Below, piece by piece: positions 26,501-33,994 of a DNA stretch of 55,849 nt. This DNA comes from Neobacillus vireti (GTDB lineage: Bacteria; Bacillota; Bacilli; Bacillales; Cytobacillaceae), in NCBI RefSeq assembly GCF_001026695.1, contig NZ_LDNB01000019.1, positions 1-55,849 of the forward strand, read 5' to 3'. Numbering within the stretch: the first letter of the stretch is position 1; each line of letters begins with the position of its first letter. The translations under genes and the position numbers were made by a program. The notes beneath the pieces are model-generated. The model saw only the letters and a list, made by a program, of their open reading frames with translations. It did not search any database and was not told the origin of the DNA.

Positions 26501-26621
26501 TTTACGACATGGAGAAACCTATTGGACTGCACCGATTTTCTATCTGTTTAATGATGAGAAGATTCCTGAAGATGCGCTCCAAGATTTAAAAAATATTCGC
26601 TTTTGTGGTACTAGCAGCTGA
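23538..26621 (+). CDS. GNAT acetyltransferase fused to a large beta-rich region
   Basis: 1027 residues from ATG 23538, seven bases after GAGGAG (the in-frame ATG at 23523 overlaps that site). Residues 1-150 are a GNAT domain: VREEYQGKKIGKQL (81-94, acetyl-CoA loop QGKKIG) and LYKKCGF (124-130). The remaining ~870 residues have no motif I recognise; they look like successive beta-sandwich domains (about 220-420, Ig-like alternation) and then a region rich in aromatic residues (GVVFPYDG, WWNPWAGGIRN) suggestive of a galactose-mutarotase-like carbohydrate fold. No signal peptide or membrane segment, so cytoplasmic. First gene of a two-gene operon on the strand opposite to its neighbours. Substrate unknown. 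Confidence 0.85.
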   Translation: MKIVEYRHDLAEKVADMWNHSREGWGGGNDISTAESIRHQEENSINLNTYLAMDENGVAGYCGVSEYREDSGALYIPLLNVREEYQGKKIGKQLVLKAVERTIELGWPRLDLYTWGGNIKAVPLYKKCGFFWENRDDTVHLMNFIPSVLTTEAVQGFFEKADWYHDRKMEIEVKPDGRKESGFDFYEYQWEKDGQRLRMEYERKGRGLRLIETDEYLISASIEQQDLIFGAEYPIQFKIENKTNEPLTIAIEGFDDQNIHFDFAKQLTVMDSEIVEGRFFVGEITEEQNIWRTHPTVAAKVTINGKEATFKLGINSKYPAKVTAKVPNELPFLESDSELYLELENHFNEEVQFSFKWPKAHFIDFADEHVNILLGAKERKLFPIPYRLTEYGFYQQPLQIKAVKKSGETIYFSKKIGLAFYGMGAKLTGECDDYWHTYNGLAHVYLSKFDNRLYLGRAGSAEEEVPFFFYPKLGKPFSSEFSKKRPDHIEFFEEKGAVCLKAVYHSQSYPDLQLHSIAKVYAEGLMEHHYQIHNLADVATKQEVWLNDSHNFVQNMYGVVFPYDGQMMEINELKDGMTGYWQSDKVDENWIFKRDPALPSGICWSSETKVQFEHWFLFFEHKLGVIPANGVARTKPTYLSMGAFPTWEAFRKFALKKGHPVEAATAQPVQFYPENHNPFVQEQTTVHYNNAKLVHLDGEISVQIEGQEAVKKQQFSQEDAKSEAVFPLHFEAESGVQLLKLSADLKTEQSEQRSLIICPDNTAIQTEQYVEDGIPVYEVDNGLVSIKAAPDFFPALYSLTYKGHEWLDTSFPALIPKSWWNPWAGGIRNALLNISSNSLVKEERSVEFVTITDNKGNRWTGIKLQVQILQHESFKGLTYNQYYLLQPGAPVMCHTTEILQETNQYFKYEGWYSQAAFKNMENSWIEYQPSQKAYFGKGEMEIDVKQSFTIGHEAVSEKLQVISDYQAGKSDLYLNKEVAHHTVFSKLHLRHGETYWTAPIFYLFNDEKIPEDALQDLKNIRFCGTSS

Positions 26622-26638
26622 GAGGAGACGAGTGTGTG

Positions 26639-27496
26639 ATGCGAATTATTGATGCCCATATGCATTTTTCTAATATTTCAAGCTTTAAGGAGACTGCCAG
26701 GAATCTGTCGAAGCTGGATTATTCATCTGAAGGTTTATGGCAGGAGTATCGTGATGCGAATGTGGTGCTTGGAATTGCCATGGGATTAACAGAAACCAAA
26801 GCGGATGGCTTCCCGGATTATGAAGCGGCGACGCCGATGGATCTTGATTTAGAAGAACAGCTTCCCGCAAATATCTGTTATTGTCCCGGGATTAACCCGT
26901 ATCGATTAGGCGCTCAAGAATTGGCGGCACTTGAGGCGCTTCTAGAGAAACCGGAGGTAGTCGGGATCAAGATTTATCTTGGCTATTATCCGTTCTATGC
27001 CTATGATGAGGTCTACAGTCCCGTTTATGAGTTGGCAATTAAATATGGGCTACCAGTTGTGTTTCATACGGGCGATACGTATTCGGAACGCGGCTTGCTG
27101 AAATATGCTCACCCGCTTACCATTGATGAAGTGGCGGTGAAATATCGCGAGATTAACTTCATGATGGCGCACTTTGGCGACCCGTGGGTCCTTGATGGTG
27201 CTGAAGTTTTGTATAAGAATCGCAATATGTATGCGGACTTATCCGGACTGCTTGTCGGTACAAAGGTTGATTTGCAGAAAAAGCTGGAGTCACCTTACTT
27301 TTTTAACCACTTGAAACATGCGCTAGCCTTTACCGATGATTACTCGAAGTTTCTGTTTGGCACCGACTGGCCTTTAGTTCAAGTGCAGCCCTATATTGAT
27401 TTGATGAAGAAGCTCATTCCCAGAGAAGCGCATGAAGACTTGTTTTTTAATAATGCGGTAAAGCTGTTTCCGAAAATTAAGCGTTTTATAGAATAA
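26639..27496 (+). CDS. Amidohydrolase-family (TIM-barrel) metal hydrolase
   Basis: 285 residues of the amidohydrolase-2 type. Metal ligands visible: DAHMH at the N-terminus, VVFHTGD, MAHFGDPW and the C-terminal FGTDWPL aspartate. There is no signal peptide. It begins 17 bases after the GNAT-fusion stop (GTG at 26636 is an alternative start), behind GAGGAG, so it is co-transcribed. Relatives act as decarboxylases or C-O/C-N hydrolases on small molecules; the substrate cannot be read from the sequence. Association with the acetyltransferase suggests one pathway. Confidence 0.9.
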   Translation: MRIIDAHMHFSNISSFKETARNLSKLDYSSEGLWQEYRDANVVLGIAMGLTETKADGFPDYEAATPMDLDLEEQLPANICYCPGINPYRLGAQELAALEALLEKPEVVGIKIYLGYYPFYAYDEVYSPVYELAIKYGLPVVFHTGDTYSERGLLKYAHPLTIDEVAVKYREINFMMAHFGDPWVLDGAEVLYKNRNMYADLSGLLVGTKVDLQKKLESPYFFNHLKHALAFTDDYSKFLFGTDWPLVQVQPYIDLMKKLIPREAHEDLFFNNAVKLFPKIKRFIE

Positions 27497-27588
27497 GTAA
27501 CAAAAGGTGAGACCTAGAGATTAGAGATTATACTTCAGAATACGGATTTTTTTAGGGAGAATTGAGTTTTTTCCTAAATAAAATTTGT

Positions 27589-27619
27589 AAAACGGCCTTT
27601 AAAAGGTCGTTTTTTTTGT
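27589..27619 (+). terminator. Island operon terminator
   Basis: AACGGCCTTT / AAAAGGTCGTT hairpin (one G-T pair) followed by eight T, 93 bases after the amidohydrolase stop. Confidence 0.85.
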
Positions 27620-27650
27620 TTTTTATTGACCACCAAACTTCGGAAAAATC

Positions 27651-27776
27651 TTTTGGCTATTTTCCAGTGGGTTTTGGCTATTTTTCATAGAGTTTTGGCT
27701 ACTTTTCAAGGGGTTTTGGCTATTTTTTAAGACATTATGGCTATTTATTTAGGAGTTTTGGCTAATTAGACATTTA
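27651..27776. repeat. Six-copy 21-bp tandem repeat (TTTTGGCTA family)
   Basis: Units begin at 27651, 27672, 27693, 27714, 27735 and 27756, exactly 21 bases apart. Each starts TTTTGGCTA (fifth unit TTATGGCTA), followed by a variable AT-rich half often reading TTTTTCA-GGG. There are no unique spacers, so it is not a CRISPR. The rest of the 27497-27858 gap holds only the two terminators. Confidence 0.9.
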
Positions 27777-27828
27777 TTAGAAAAAACCTAAGATTCTAAA
27801 AGAACCATCTCACCCTTTCATATCGGGA

Positions 27829-27856
27829 AAAAAAGACAGCCTAGGCTGTCTTTTTC
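27829..27856 (-). terminator. spoVT terminator
   Basis: AAAAAGACAGCC-TA-GGCTGTCTTTTT, symmetrical, immediately after the spoVT stop. It may act in both directions. Confidence 0.9.
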
Positions 27857-27858
27857 AG

Positions 27859-28395
27859 TTAAGATTCCATTTGTCGCGCTAAGAACCCCGCGGCTGTTTC
27901 TACTGCTTTTTGTTCTACTTCACCTAGGGTTCCTTCTTTAGAATAGATAATGACCGCCCCAATCGGGTCGCCATTTGCGATAATTGGGCCAATCGTATAG
28001 GAAGAAACGGATTCTTCATTTCCATCAGCTAAAGCAATATCTGCCTGCTGGGTATGGAGAACTGAGTTGCGCTCTTCCATTGTTTTTTCCACTAAATCGC
28101 TAATATTTTTATTTAAATAATCCTTCTTAGAACTGCCTGCTAAAGCAATATACGTATCTCGATCACAAATTAATACCGGGTTTCCGAGGCTGTCAAATAG
28201 AGCTTCTGCATACTCTTTGGCAAAATCGCTTAATTCGCTGATTGGTGAATACTTCTTTAAAATGACTTCCCCGTCTCGATCAACAAAAATCTCTAACGGA
28301 TCCCCTTCGCGGATACGCAGGGTTCTGCGTATTTCTTTGGGAATGACAACGCGACCCAAATCATCAATTCGACGAACTATTCCAGTTGCTTTCAT
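27859..28395 (-). CDS. spoVT: Stage V sporulation protein T (forespore transcription regulator)
   Basis: Modulates sigma-G-dependent genes. Residues 1-50 form an AbrB-like swapped-hairpin DNA-binding domain (MKATGIVRRIDDLGRVVIPKEIRRTLRI), and residues 55-178 a GAF domain. The start is ATG 28395 (178 aa, as in B. subtilis); the longer frame to 28431 is unsupported. It is preceded by a sigma-G-type promoter and closed by a strong terminator. The island inserted downstream is convergent with it. Confidence 0.97.
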   Translation of the reverse strand: MKATGIVRRIDDLGRVVIPKEIRRTLRIREGDPLEIFVDRDGEVILKKYSPISELSDFAKEYAEALFDSLGNPVLICDRDTYIALAGSSKKDYLNKNISDLVEKTMEERNSVLHTQQADIALADGNEESVSSYTIGPIIANGDPIGAVIIYSKEGTLGEVEQKAVETAAGFLARQMES

Positions 28396-28483
28396 CCAAT
28401 GTTGCCTCACTTTCATCTGATGATTTTTCAACTTGGTGGTTGACTTCTTTTCCTTTAATTGAAATCATCACCAACTTTGAACT

Positions 28484-28513
28484 TAGTATCTTTCAACTGG
28501 AAAGTTCTATACA
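28484..28513 (-). promoter_or_regulatory. Putative sigma-G promoter of spoVT
   Basis: Minus strand TGTATA, 17 bases, GATACTA, close to the forespore consensus GHATR-N17/18-CATACTA. spoVT is known to be sigma-G dependent. Confidence 0.65.
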
Positions 28514-28586
28514 CATCCGGAATATTTTTTCACAAATAAAGTAAATAGTCTAACAACTGGAAGAAAACCCACTGTTTAAAACTAAA

Positions 28587-31500
28587 TCATTTCACCGAAT
28601 TTTCCTTATCCCTTTTAGCCAGCGGGATTCCTTTTATCATTTCAAGGACGATATGGAGCCACTGTGTTGTCCGGTACTCCTTATTATTAATCACGACTTT
28701 TAGCCTGGACCCTTCCATTCCCGGGTTTACATTCCTGCCAAATTGGCTGCCGAGTCGGAAGATTTTGCTGCCATCAATTGTCTTTGTCACTTCTTCACTG
28801 ATAAGAATAGTTACCTCTTGTTTGACTTGCTTAATTTGTTCCACACCATTAGTTAGTGCATACACTTTCATTTCGGCAATCTGGAACAGGTAGGAAACTT
28901 CGTCAGGATACTCGCCAAAACGGTCAAGCATTTCTGACTGCAGCTCGGCGATATCCTCGAGTGAAACAGCGCCCCTGAACCGCTTATACATCTCGATTTT
29001 TTGATGTCCATCCTTAATATAGGAGTCCGGAATATAGGCATCAATCTCAAGGTCAATTTCAACTGACTTTTTCACTTCAGCCGCTCCCAAGTCTCCCTTT
29101 CGTTCTTCAATTGCTTCCTTCAGCATTTGCGAATAAAGGTCAAAACCAACGGAGTCAATAAAGCCGTGCTGCTGGGCACCTAATAAGTTTCCGGCGCCGC
29201 GAATCGACAAATCACGCATTGCAATTTTAAAGCCAGAGCCTAATTCGGTAAATTCCTTAATGGCTTGGAGACGTTTTTCTGCAACCTCTGTTAAAACCTT
29301 ATCCTTCCGGTAGGTGAAATAGGCATATGCGACCCGATTGGACCTGCCTACACGGCCGCGGAGCTGATAAAGCTGGGACAGTCCCATCCGGTCAGCATCA
29401 AAGACGAGCAATGTATTGACGTTTGGAATATCAACACCCGTTTCAATGATGGTCGTACTCACAAGCACATCAAATTCGCCGGCCAAGAAACTAATCATCA
29501 CCGACTCCAATTCATTTTCCGTCATTTGTCCGTGGGCATAGGTCACGCGTGCGTCAGGCACCAGCATGGAAATTTCCTCTGCCTTCCGCTCAATATCCTC
29601 CACCCTGTTATATAAAAAGTAGACTTGTCCGTCGCGGGCCAGTTCCCGTTCAATTGCCTCACGGACTAGTGAACCGTTGTACTCCATTACATACGTCTGA
29701 ACCGGGAAGCGATTTTCCGGCGGTGTTTCAATGACCGAAAGATCCCGGACACCGAGCATAGACATGTGCAGCGTCCTTGGAATCGGTGTCGCCGTTAATG
29801 TTAACACATCAACATTTGTCTTTACCTTCTTGATTTTTTCCTTATGGGTTACACCAAATCGCTGCTCTTCATCGACAATCAACAGCCCTAAATCGCGGTA
29901 GATAATATCCTTCGAAAGCAGGCGATGGGTGCCGACAACAATATCGATCGTCCCTGCCTTTAAGCCCTTTATCGTTTCCGTCTGCTGTTTCTTGGAACGG
30001 AAGCGGCTCAAAAGACCGATATTAATCGGATAGTCCTGGAATCGCTCCCTCAATGTTTCAAAGTGCTGCTGTGCCAAAATCGTCGTCGGTACAAGTAAGG
30101 CTACTTGTTTTCCGTCGGCAATGGCCTTGAAGGCCGCCCTGATTGCCACCTCTGTTTTCCCATAACCAACATCGCCGCACAATAGGCGGTCCATCGGACG
30201 CGAACGTTCCATATCCTTTTTAATCTCATGAATCGAGCGGAGCTGATCCTCTGTCTCTTGGTAAGCGAAGGAAGTTTCAAATTCTCTTTGCAAATCTCCG
30301 TCAGGCGCATAAGCATATCCTACCGAAGCTTCTCGTTCGGCATATAACTTAATTAAATCATCGGCAATATCTTGAACTGATGATTCAACCTTCTTCTTCA
30401 CTTTTTTCCAATCGGTTCCGCCAAGTTTATAAACCTTTGGCTCTTTGCCTTCCGAGCCAACATACTTCTGAACAAGGTCAATTTGTTCAACAGGAACATA
30501 CAGTTTATCGGATCCTTGATAGCGGATGTGGAGATAATCTTTATGGATTCCATTGATAACAAGGGTTTCGATGCCTAAATATTTGCCAATCCCATGATTC
30601 ACATGAACGACATAATCGCCAATTTTGAGCTCCGAATAACTTTTTATCCGCTCGGCATTGGATAACTTTTGCCGGCTTGCCGGTTTTTTCACCCGTTTAT
30701 TAAAAAGTTCTTCCTCGGTAATAACCGCAATTTTTTGGATTGAAAGTTCAAAGCCTGTATGGAGATTGCCCTTCATTATTTGAACCTTGCCCGGCAAGAT
30801 TTGCTGAGTTTCTTTGATAATACTGCCCTCAATCTCATAGTCTTCAAGGACACGCTCGAGCTTTTTAACCCGCTCTTCATCTGCTCCTAAAAATAAAATA
30901 GAATAATTTCCTTTTTTCCACCTGTCGATTTCCGCTTTTAATAGATGCATTTGCCCGTGAAAGTTCTGCATTTGCTTACAAGAAATATTGAGAATATTTT
31001 GCGGGCTTGTATTGGCGACATGCCGCAAAAACAAGGACATATACAGAATCGGGAATCCCTTCTTATGCAAAAGGGCCGGTAAGTCATGAGAAATATGTAA
31101 ATCATGAATGATTTCACCTTCTGCGAGTAAACCGGTATACCATTCTGCTTCCTCTTTTACAAGAGAATCATTCATCTCTTGCACCCTGCTAATTTCATCA
31201 ATAAACACAAGACCGTTATTAGGCAGATAGTCTAGTAAACTATGAGGCCGGTCGTAGGCTAAGGATAGGTATTTATATACTTGATCAGGCTTTTGTCTGT
31301 TTTTTAACTGCTCAAGCTCGTGGCTGATATTTTGCGTCAGCAGCATTTTTGCCTTGTCATCTTTCAACTTTCTAAGGCTGCTAGCCAAGCCATCTTCAAG
31401 CTTAGCAATAATCCTGCCATAATCCTCGTCTTCTAGCAGGATTTCAGTTGCCGGACCAACCAATACCTCACTTACTTTCTCTTTGGAACGCTGGTCCTCA

Positions 31501-32126
31501 AGAGAAAAGTAACGAATTGAATCTACTTCCGTGTCAAATAATTCGATTCTCAGCGGGTTTGCTTCGGTAAGCGGGTAAATATCAATAATTCCGCCCCTGA
31601 CACTGAATTCCCCCGGGGTTGTTATCATTTCAGCCCGGACATAGCCCATTTTGACAAATGTTAATAATAACTTATCAATATTGATATCTTCCCCTAGCTT
31701 GATGGACAGCTGATATTGTTTCCACAATGCCTTTGGGGTGATTATTTTCTTTAACCCGGCAATAGGGACAATTAATACTCCTCGATTAAACCTCGACCAG
31801 TGATTTAAGGCTTCGATTCTTTGTGCCTTTAATTCTGGGCTGGCAATGCTTAGCTCCGCTGCTATTAATTCGTTCGCTGGGAAAAGAAAAACCTCATTCT
31901 CCCCTAATAGATTGGCAATATCGTCATAGAGTTTTTGTGCTTGTAATAGATTGTGGGTTACAAGGATGATTGGCCTTTTCATTTGTTCGTAAATAGCAGC
32001 GGTCATGACCGTTCTAGACGAACCTGATAAACCCGCAATCAACTGTTCTTTCAACCCTTCTTCCACGCCGGCAATAACGGAGTGGATATCTTCCTGCTGG
32101 AGGAATAAGGACTTTAATCCGTTCAA
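28587..32126 (-). CDS. mfd: Transcription-repair coupling factor Mfd
   Basis: SF2 translocase that removes stalled RNA polymerase and recruits UvrA. The 1179 residues are full length: N-terminal UvrB-like module (about 1-350), RNA-polymerase-interacting domain (about 490-560, LKIGDYVVHVNHGIGKYLG), helicase domains with Walker A GDVGYGKTEVA and motif II DEEQRFG, motif VI QLRGRVGRS, and the C-terminal autoinhibitory D7 domain. Upstream is fin with its own terminator. Confidence 0.98.
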   Translation of the reverse strand: MNGLKSLFLQQEDIHSVIAGVEEGLKEQLIAGLSGSSRTVMTAAIYEQMKRPIILVTHNLLQAQKLYDDIANLLGENEVFLFPANELIAAELSIASPELKAQRIEALNHWSRFNRGVLIVPIAGLKKIITPKALWKQYQLSIKLGEDINIDKLLLTFVKMGYVRAEMITTPGEFSVRGGIIDIYPLTEANPLRIELFDTEVDSIRYFSLEDQRSKEKVSEVLVGPATEILLEDEDYGRIIAKLEDGLASSLRKLKDDKAKMLLTQNISHELEQLKNRQKPDQVYKYLSLAYDRPHSLLDYLPNNGLVFIDEISRVQEMNDSLVKEEAEWYTGLLAEGEIIHDLHISHDLPALLHKKGFPILYMSLFLRHVANTSPQNILNISCKQMQNFHGQMHLLKAEIDRWKKGNYSILFLGADEERVKKLERVLEDYEIEGSIIKETQQILPGKVQIMKGNLHTGFELSIQKIAVITEEELFNKRVKKPASRQKLSNAERIKSYSELKIGDYVVHVNHGIGKYLGIETLVINGIHKDYLHIRYQGSDKLYVPVEQIDLVQKYVGSEGKEPKVYKLGGTDWKKVKKKVESSVQDIADDLIKLYAEREASVGYAYAPDGDLQREFETSFAYQETEDQLRSIHEIKKDMERSRPMDRLLCGDVGYGKTEVAIRAAFKAIADGKQVALLVPTTILAQQHFETLRERFQDYPINIGLLSRFRSKKQQTETIKGLKAGTIDIVVGTHRLLSKDIIYRDLGLLIVDEEQRFGVTHKEKIKKVKTNVDVLTLTATPIPRTLHMSMLGVRDLSVIETPPENRFPVQTYVMEYNGSLVREAIERELARDGQVYFLYNRVEDIERKAEEISMLVPDARVTYAHGQMTENELESVMISFLAGEFDVLVSTTIIETGVDIPNVNTLLVFDADRMGLSQLYQLRGRVGRSNRVAYAYFTYRKDKVLTEVAEKRLQAIKEFTELGSGFKIAMRDLSIRGAGNLLGAQQHGFIDSVGFDLYSQMLKEAIEERKGDLGAAEVKKSVEIDLEIDAYIPDSYIKDGHQKIEMYKRFRGAVSLEDIAELQSEMLDRFGEYPDEVSYLFQIAEMKVYALTNGVEQIKQVKQEVTILISEEVTKTIDGSKIFRLGSQFGRNVNPGMEGSRLKVVINNKEYRTTQWLHIVLEMIKGIPLAKRDKENSVK

Positions 32127-32184
32127 GCGGTTCTCCTCCCTTCCATTAAAAATAAATCATTTTGGCAGTAAAAAAATATAAATA

Positions 32185-32215
32185 GAAAAACGCTTTGGAG
32201 GTACATCCAAAGCAA
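32185..32215 (-). terminator. fin terminator
   Basis: Minus-strand GCTTTGGA-TGTACC-TCCAAAGC followed by GTTTTT, just after the fin stop. Confidence 0.8.
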
Positions 32216-32219
32216 AAAA

Positions 32220-32450
32220 TTAGTGAATAAGAAAATCGTATTGGTGGTAATCGGGATTCCGTTCTAAAGCTTCTTGACAGTCCTCGCATATAGCTGTGAT
32301 ATGGATGTCGCCGGTTGCGTCGTAAGCAACCATTTCCTGTCTCTCTTGTTCCGTCAGTTTATGAAGCCCAAGAGTTTCTGAGTGGACGGAAGTTCTATCA
32401 ATAGACCCTAGTTTTGTACCACAATGCCGGCAATGGTAATGGATGGCCAC
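32220..32450 (-). CDS. fin: Anti-sigma-F factor Fin
   Basis: A 76-residue zinc-ribbon protein with CxxC pairs at C7/C10 and C55/C58. In B. subtilis Fin (YabK) is made in the forespore and turns off sigma-F to allow the switch to sigma-G. Position between pth and mfd, size and cysteine spacing all fit. A forespore-type promoter lies upstream. Confidence 0.93.
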   Translation of the reverse strand: MAIHYHCRHCGTKLGSIDRTSVHSETLGLHKLTEQERQEMVAYDATGDIHITAICEDCQEALERNPDYHQYDFLIH

Positions 32451-32481
32451 GCTGGTCCCTCCCTAATCTATGATTCCTTAT

Positions 32482-32511
32482 TAGTATTAACTATCGCGAG
32501 GGAACTTATTC
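32482..32511 (-). promoter_or_regulatory. Putative sigma-F/sigma-G promoter of fin
   Basis: Minus strand GAATA, 18 bases, AATACTA (one mismatch to CATACTA). fin is known to be under forespore sigma factors. Confidence 0.6.
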
Positions 32512-32601
32512 AACGTGTATACGTACTTCTCTATCAACTAACATTCAAAAAATTATAGGATTGCTTTATTGTATGAAAGAAGGACTTGTATCATGAAGAA
32601 A

Positions 32602-33165
32602 TTACTGATTAAATTCATTCATAACTTGAAGAAAAGGCTTCTCTAGCCATGCAAGGCAAGAGTCAGCACTTTTTTTCACGGATTCCTCGGTAAATGCCTT
32701 CTCATCCGGCCGGAAACGGCCAAGAACGTAATCAGGAACACTAATCGTCCCTGGCTGAGGGCGGTCAATGCCAATCCGAATGCGGTTAAACTGCTGCGTG
32801 CCCAGGTGAGCAACGGTTGATTTTATGCCATTGTGTCCGCCCGGGCTTCCCTTTTGGCGAAGCCTGATTTTTCCAACCGGTAAATCAAGGTCATCATAAA
32901 TAACAAGCAGGTCTTCGATCTCTATTTGATAGTAATCCATCACAGCTCGAATTGATTCTCCCGATAAATTCATATAGGTTAGCGGTTTTAATAGTAATAC
33001 CTTTTCCCCTTTATGTATTCCCATTCCGTACAGTCCCTTAAATTTGGATTGTGTTAGCGGGATATTTAATTGACTTGATAAAACATCAATGACCTCAAAG
33101 CCAATATTGTGCCTTGTATGTTCATACTGTTTTCCCGGGTTACCTAAACCAACGATTAATTTCAT
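32602..33165 (-). CDS. pth: Peptidyl-tRNA hydrolase
   Basis: Recycles peptidyl-tRNA released from ribosomes (B. subtilis spoVC). GLGNPGKQYEHTRHNIGF contains the catalytic histidine and asparagine region; GSPGGHNGIKS and DDLDLPVGKIRLR are also present. The start is ATG 33165 (187 aa) after GGAGGTAGGGGGG; the frame upstream to 33219 is not needed. It lies downstream of ctc but beyond the ctc terminator. Confidence 0.97.
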   Translation of the reverse strand: MKLIVGLGNPGKQYEHTRHNIGFEVIDVLSSQLNIPLTQSKFKGLYGMGIHKGEKVLLLKPLTYMNLSGESIRAVMDYYQIEIEDLLVIYDDLDLPVGKIRLRQKGSPGGHNGIKSTVAHLGTQQFNRIRIGIDRPQPGTISVPDYVLGRFRPDEKAFTEESVKKSADSCLAWLEKPFLQVMNEFNQ

Positions 33166-33249
33166 CGGCCCCCCTACCTCCTCCGGTTTAGCCAACCTTT
33201 TAAAAATTTTTCGAAACATCGTCTTTTTCTCCTACTCTATATTATGCGA

Positions 33250-33281
33250 CAAAAGACGTAACCTTAAAAAAGGTTACGTCG
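33250..33281 (-). terminator. ctc terminator
   Basis: Minus-strand GACGTAACCTT-TTTT-AAGGTTACGTC followed by TTTT. Eleven perfect pairs. Confidence 0.88.
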
Positions 33282-33287
33282 GCTTTT

Positions 33288-33920
33288 TTATTCCGGAGTT
33301 GTTTCTCTGCCTTCTTCATTGTCAGGGTGGCCTTCTTCTTGCTGCTCACCCGAATTTATTTCTTCTTCTGCCTGTGGAGGCAGAATGGATGCGACCACAT
33401 CGACTTCATCATGATTGATTTCAAACTCTGTACCTTGATATGGAATATCAGCAACTGTCAGTGTCTCTCCTACTTGCAAGCTGGTAACATCCACTTCAAT
33501 TTGCTGGGGAATTTGGTCTGGTGTAGCCGTAACCGATAGCTCATGAAATGGCTGCTGCAGGACCCCGCCATCCTTTACTCCTGCTGCATCGCCAGTTAGA
33601 ACAACCCTTACATTCACTGTAATTTTTGATGACTTATCAACGGCAAGAAAATCAGCATGAATGATTTCATTTTTTATAAAGTTCTCTTGATATTCGGTTA
33701 AAATGACATCCTGTTTACTGCCATTGATATCAAGGGAAATAACTCCATTTCTGCCGACTGTGCGCATCGTTTTGGTTAAATCAGCTGAGCTGATATATAC
33801 CGGTTTGCTTTCTACTTTCGAACCGTAAATGATCGCAGGAATATTGCCATTATCTCTAATTTTCCGCAAGGCGGAGCGGCGAAACTCTTTCCGTTCATTC
33901 GCTTGTAAGACTGTACTCAT
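33288..33920 (-). CDS. ctc: Ribosomal protein bL25 / general stress protein Ctc
   Basis: A 210-residue TL5-type bL25 with an N-terminal 5S rRNA-binding domain (about 1-92) and a C-terminal beta domain (about 95-185), followed by an acidic Glu/Gln-rich tail. In B. subtilis ctc is a sigma-B general stress gene; the upstream sequence carries a sigma-B promoter here too. It lies between prs and pth. Confidence 0.95.
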   Translation of the reverse strand: MSTVLQANERKEFRRSALRKIRDNGNIPAIIYGSKVESKPVYISSADLTKTMRTVGRNGVISLDINGSKQDVILTEYQENFIKNEIIHADFLAVDKSSKITVNVRVVLTGDAAGVKDGGVLQQPFHELSVTATPDQIPQQIEVDVTSLQVGETLTVADIPYQGTEFEINHDEVDVVASILPPQAEEEINSGEQQEEGHPDNEEGRETTPE

Positions 33921-33963
33921 CGTTTGTCACCTTCCTATTTTAGATACAACTATCTATATAGAA

Positions 33964-33989
33964 ATACCCCAAAACAGGAAGAATTAAAC
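33964..33989 (-). promoter_or_regulatory. Sigma-B promoter of ctc
   Basis: Minus strand GTTTAA, 14 bases, GGGTAT: both hexamers match the sigma-B consensus and the spacing is canonical. It begins just after the prs stop. Confidence 0.8.
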
Positions 33990-33994
33990 ATTAT

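Noticed and set aside
27651..27776. CRISPR array
   Set aside because: Units are contiguous 21-bp repeats without unique spacers and no cas genes are nearby.
33089..33418. 109-codon plus-strand ORF across pth/ctc
   Set aside because: It crosses the ctc terminator and lies antisense to two conserved genes.
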